Assembly: GCA_049514335.1 (NCBI GenBank)
Contig: JBEKVE010000166.1
Span: 1-6,993, forward strand
DNA: 6,993 nt
Source: JBEKVE01 sp049514335
GTDB taxonomy: Bacteria > Actinomycetota > Acidimicrobiia > Acidimicrobiales > UBA8190
Direction: 5' to 3'
The notes under the pieces were generated by a model, which made no database searches, was not told the origin of the DNA, and saw only the letters and a list, made by a program, of their open reading frames with translations. Both the position numbers and the translations under genes were made by a program. This document shows positions 6,559 through 6,993 of this stretch, one piece after another; within the stretch, counting starts at the first letter, position 1, and the number at the start of each line of letters is the position of its first letter.

Positions 6559-6604
6559 CTCAGACCGGGGTGATCCTCAGACCGGGGGACAACTCAGACC
6601 TGGG
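6559..6604. repeat. 17-base repeat, three copies, overlapping the Lgt-like stop
   Basis: CTCAGACCGGGG starts at 6559 and 6576, and CTCAGACCTGGG starts at 6593, giving an exact 17-base period with variable last five bases. The third copy contains the TGA stop of the minus-strand gene (6596-6594). Because 17 is not a multiple of three, the copies place a TGA in each reading frame on the minus strand. Confidence 0.75.
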
Positions 6605-6993
6605 TGACGGGTTCGACCTCGTCCGGCGTGCGGCCGACGGTCTCGTCGACCGGGTCGTCCGCCTCCCCGTCGACCGGGTCGTCCGCCTCCCCGTCGACCT
6701 GGTGGCCGTTCCGGTCGTCGGTTTGGTCGTCGGTCTGGTTGTCGCCACCGTCGTCATGATCCAACTTGCGGCGCTGGCGTCGGTACAGGACCACCATGAT
6801 GACGATGCCGGCCACGAACAACGCCAGGCCCGCCGCCTGGACCAGGTTCGAGCCCAGCTTGCCGATCTCACCCAGCCACAGCCGCTCCTCGTAGAAGCGG
6901 GTCAGGCCCCACAACGCCATGGTGGCGGCGAGCACGAAGCCCACCGGCCGCCGCTTGTAGCGCCGCTCGATGTAGATGAGCACGCCCCAGATG
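6594..6993 (-). CDS. Lgt-like prolipoprotein diacylglyceryl transferase, C-terminal part
   Basis: The reading frame enters from the right edge still open, so the N-terminus is missing; about 133 residues are visible. IWGVLIYIERRYKRRPVGFV is a membrane or loop segment. It is followed by a span ending WGLTRFYEERLWLGEIGKLG and a last span LVQAAGLALFVAGIVIMVVLY. The RFxxE pattern (R32 and E36 of the visible part) and the final LVQ span resemble the end of Lgt, which transfers diacylglycerol from phosphatidylglycerol to lipoprotein cysteines in the membrane. After the last span comes RRQRRK and then a roughly 55-residue acidic tail with QTDD pairs and two VDGEADDP units, expected in the cytoplasm. 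Most Lgt proteins lack such a tail, though long charged tails are known in actinobacteria. With the catalytic core out of view the assignment is probable only. Confidence 0.6.
   Translation of the reverse strand, partial: IWGVLIYIERRYKRRPVGFVLAATMALWGLTRFYEERLWLGEIGKLGSNLVQAAGLALFVAGIVIMVVLYRRQRRKLDHDDGGDNQTDDQTDDRNGHQVDGEADDPVDGEADDPVDETVGRTPDEVEPVTQV
6645..6692 (-). repeat. 24-base in-frame tandem repeat in the Lgt-like tail
   Basis: Two identical 24-base units (6645-6668 and 6669-6692) lie head to tail, and the first seven bases of a third (GTCGACC) follow. In the minus-strand gene each encodes one eight-residue VDGEADDP unit, so copy-number change would keep the frame. Confidence 0.85.

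Overview
The window is GC-rich DNA with dense, mostly short-spaced genes on both strands. The likely source is an actinobacterium. This rests on a TIGR03084/mycothiol-isomerase-type DinB protein, promoter layouts that suggest leaderless transcripts, a regulator-rich gene set and strong G/C bias at third positions. An Acidimicrobiia-like lineage would fit, but I could not test that by search.

Left part (1-1370): a SAM-dependent methyltransferase, cut by the left edge and reading leftward, is divergent from a TetR-family repressor gene. The roughly 90-base gap holds an imperfect 15-base inverted repeat (627-641 / 656-670) that overlaps the only A+T-rich stretch and touches the methyltransferase Shine-Dalgarno sequence. 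This looks like a self-contained repressor/target pair. A stem-loop follows the tetR stop.

Middle (1371-3251): a 248-base stretch has no convincing gene. Next comes a HicAB toxin-antitoxin locus in which hicB is intact and hicA is frameshifted. A perfect 15-base tandem duplication centred on CCTAGG follows, then a complete biotin synthase gene (bioB) reading leftward, with all iron-sulfur cluster ligands present and no other bio gene in view.

Right-centre (3354-4980): an AqpZ-type aquaporin gene, divergent from bioB, is followed on the same strand by the remains of a multi-membrane-span histidine kinase. The kinase reading frame is broken twice, each break repairable by one C. The phosphoacceptor histidine is replaced by Tyr and no ATPase domain follows.

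Right part (5117-6993): a MarR-family regulator gene is divergent from a TIGR03084-family metal-binding protein gene. The latter converges on the C-terminal part of an Lgt-like membrane protein, cut by the right edge. That protein carries an acidic tail built from tandem repeats, and a three-copy 17-base repeat overlaps its stop codon.

The window reads as ordinary chromosomal actinobacterial sequence with two decaying loci (hicA and the kinase). I found no integrase, transposase, CRISPR array, tRNA or rRNA. I see no clearly new multi-gene system. The most unusual points are the broken toxin beside its intact antitoxin, the doubly frameshifted His-less kinase, and the repeat arrays.
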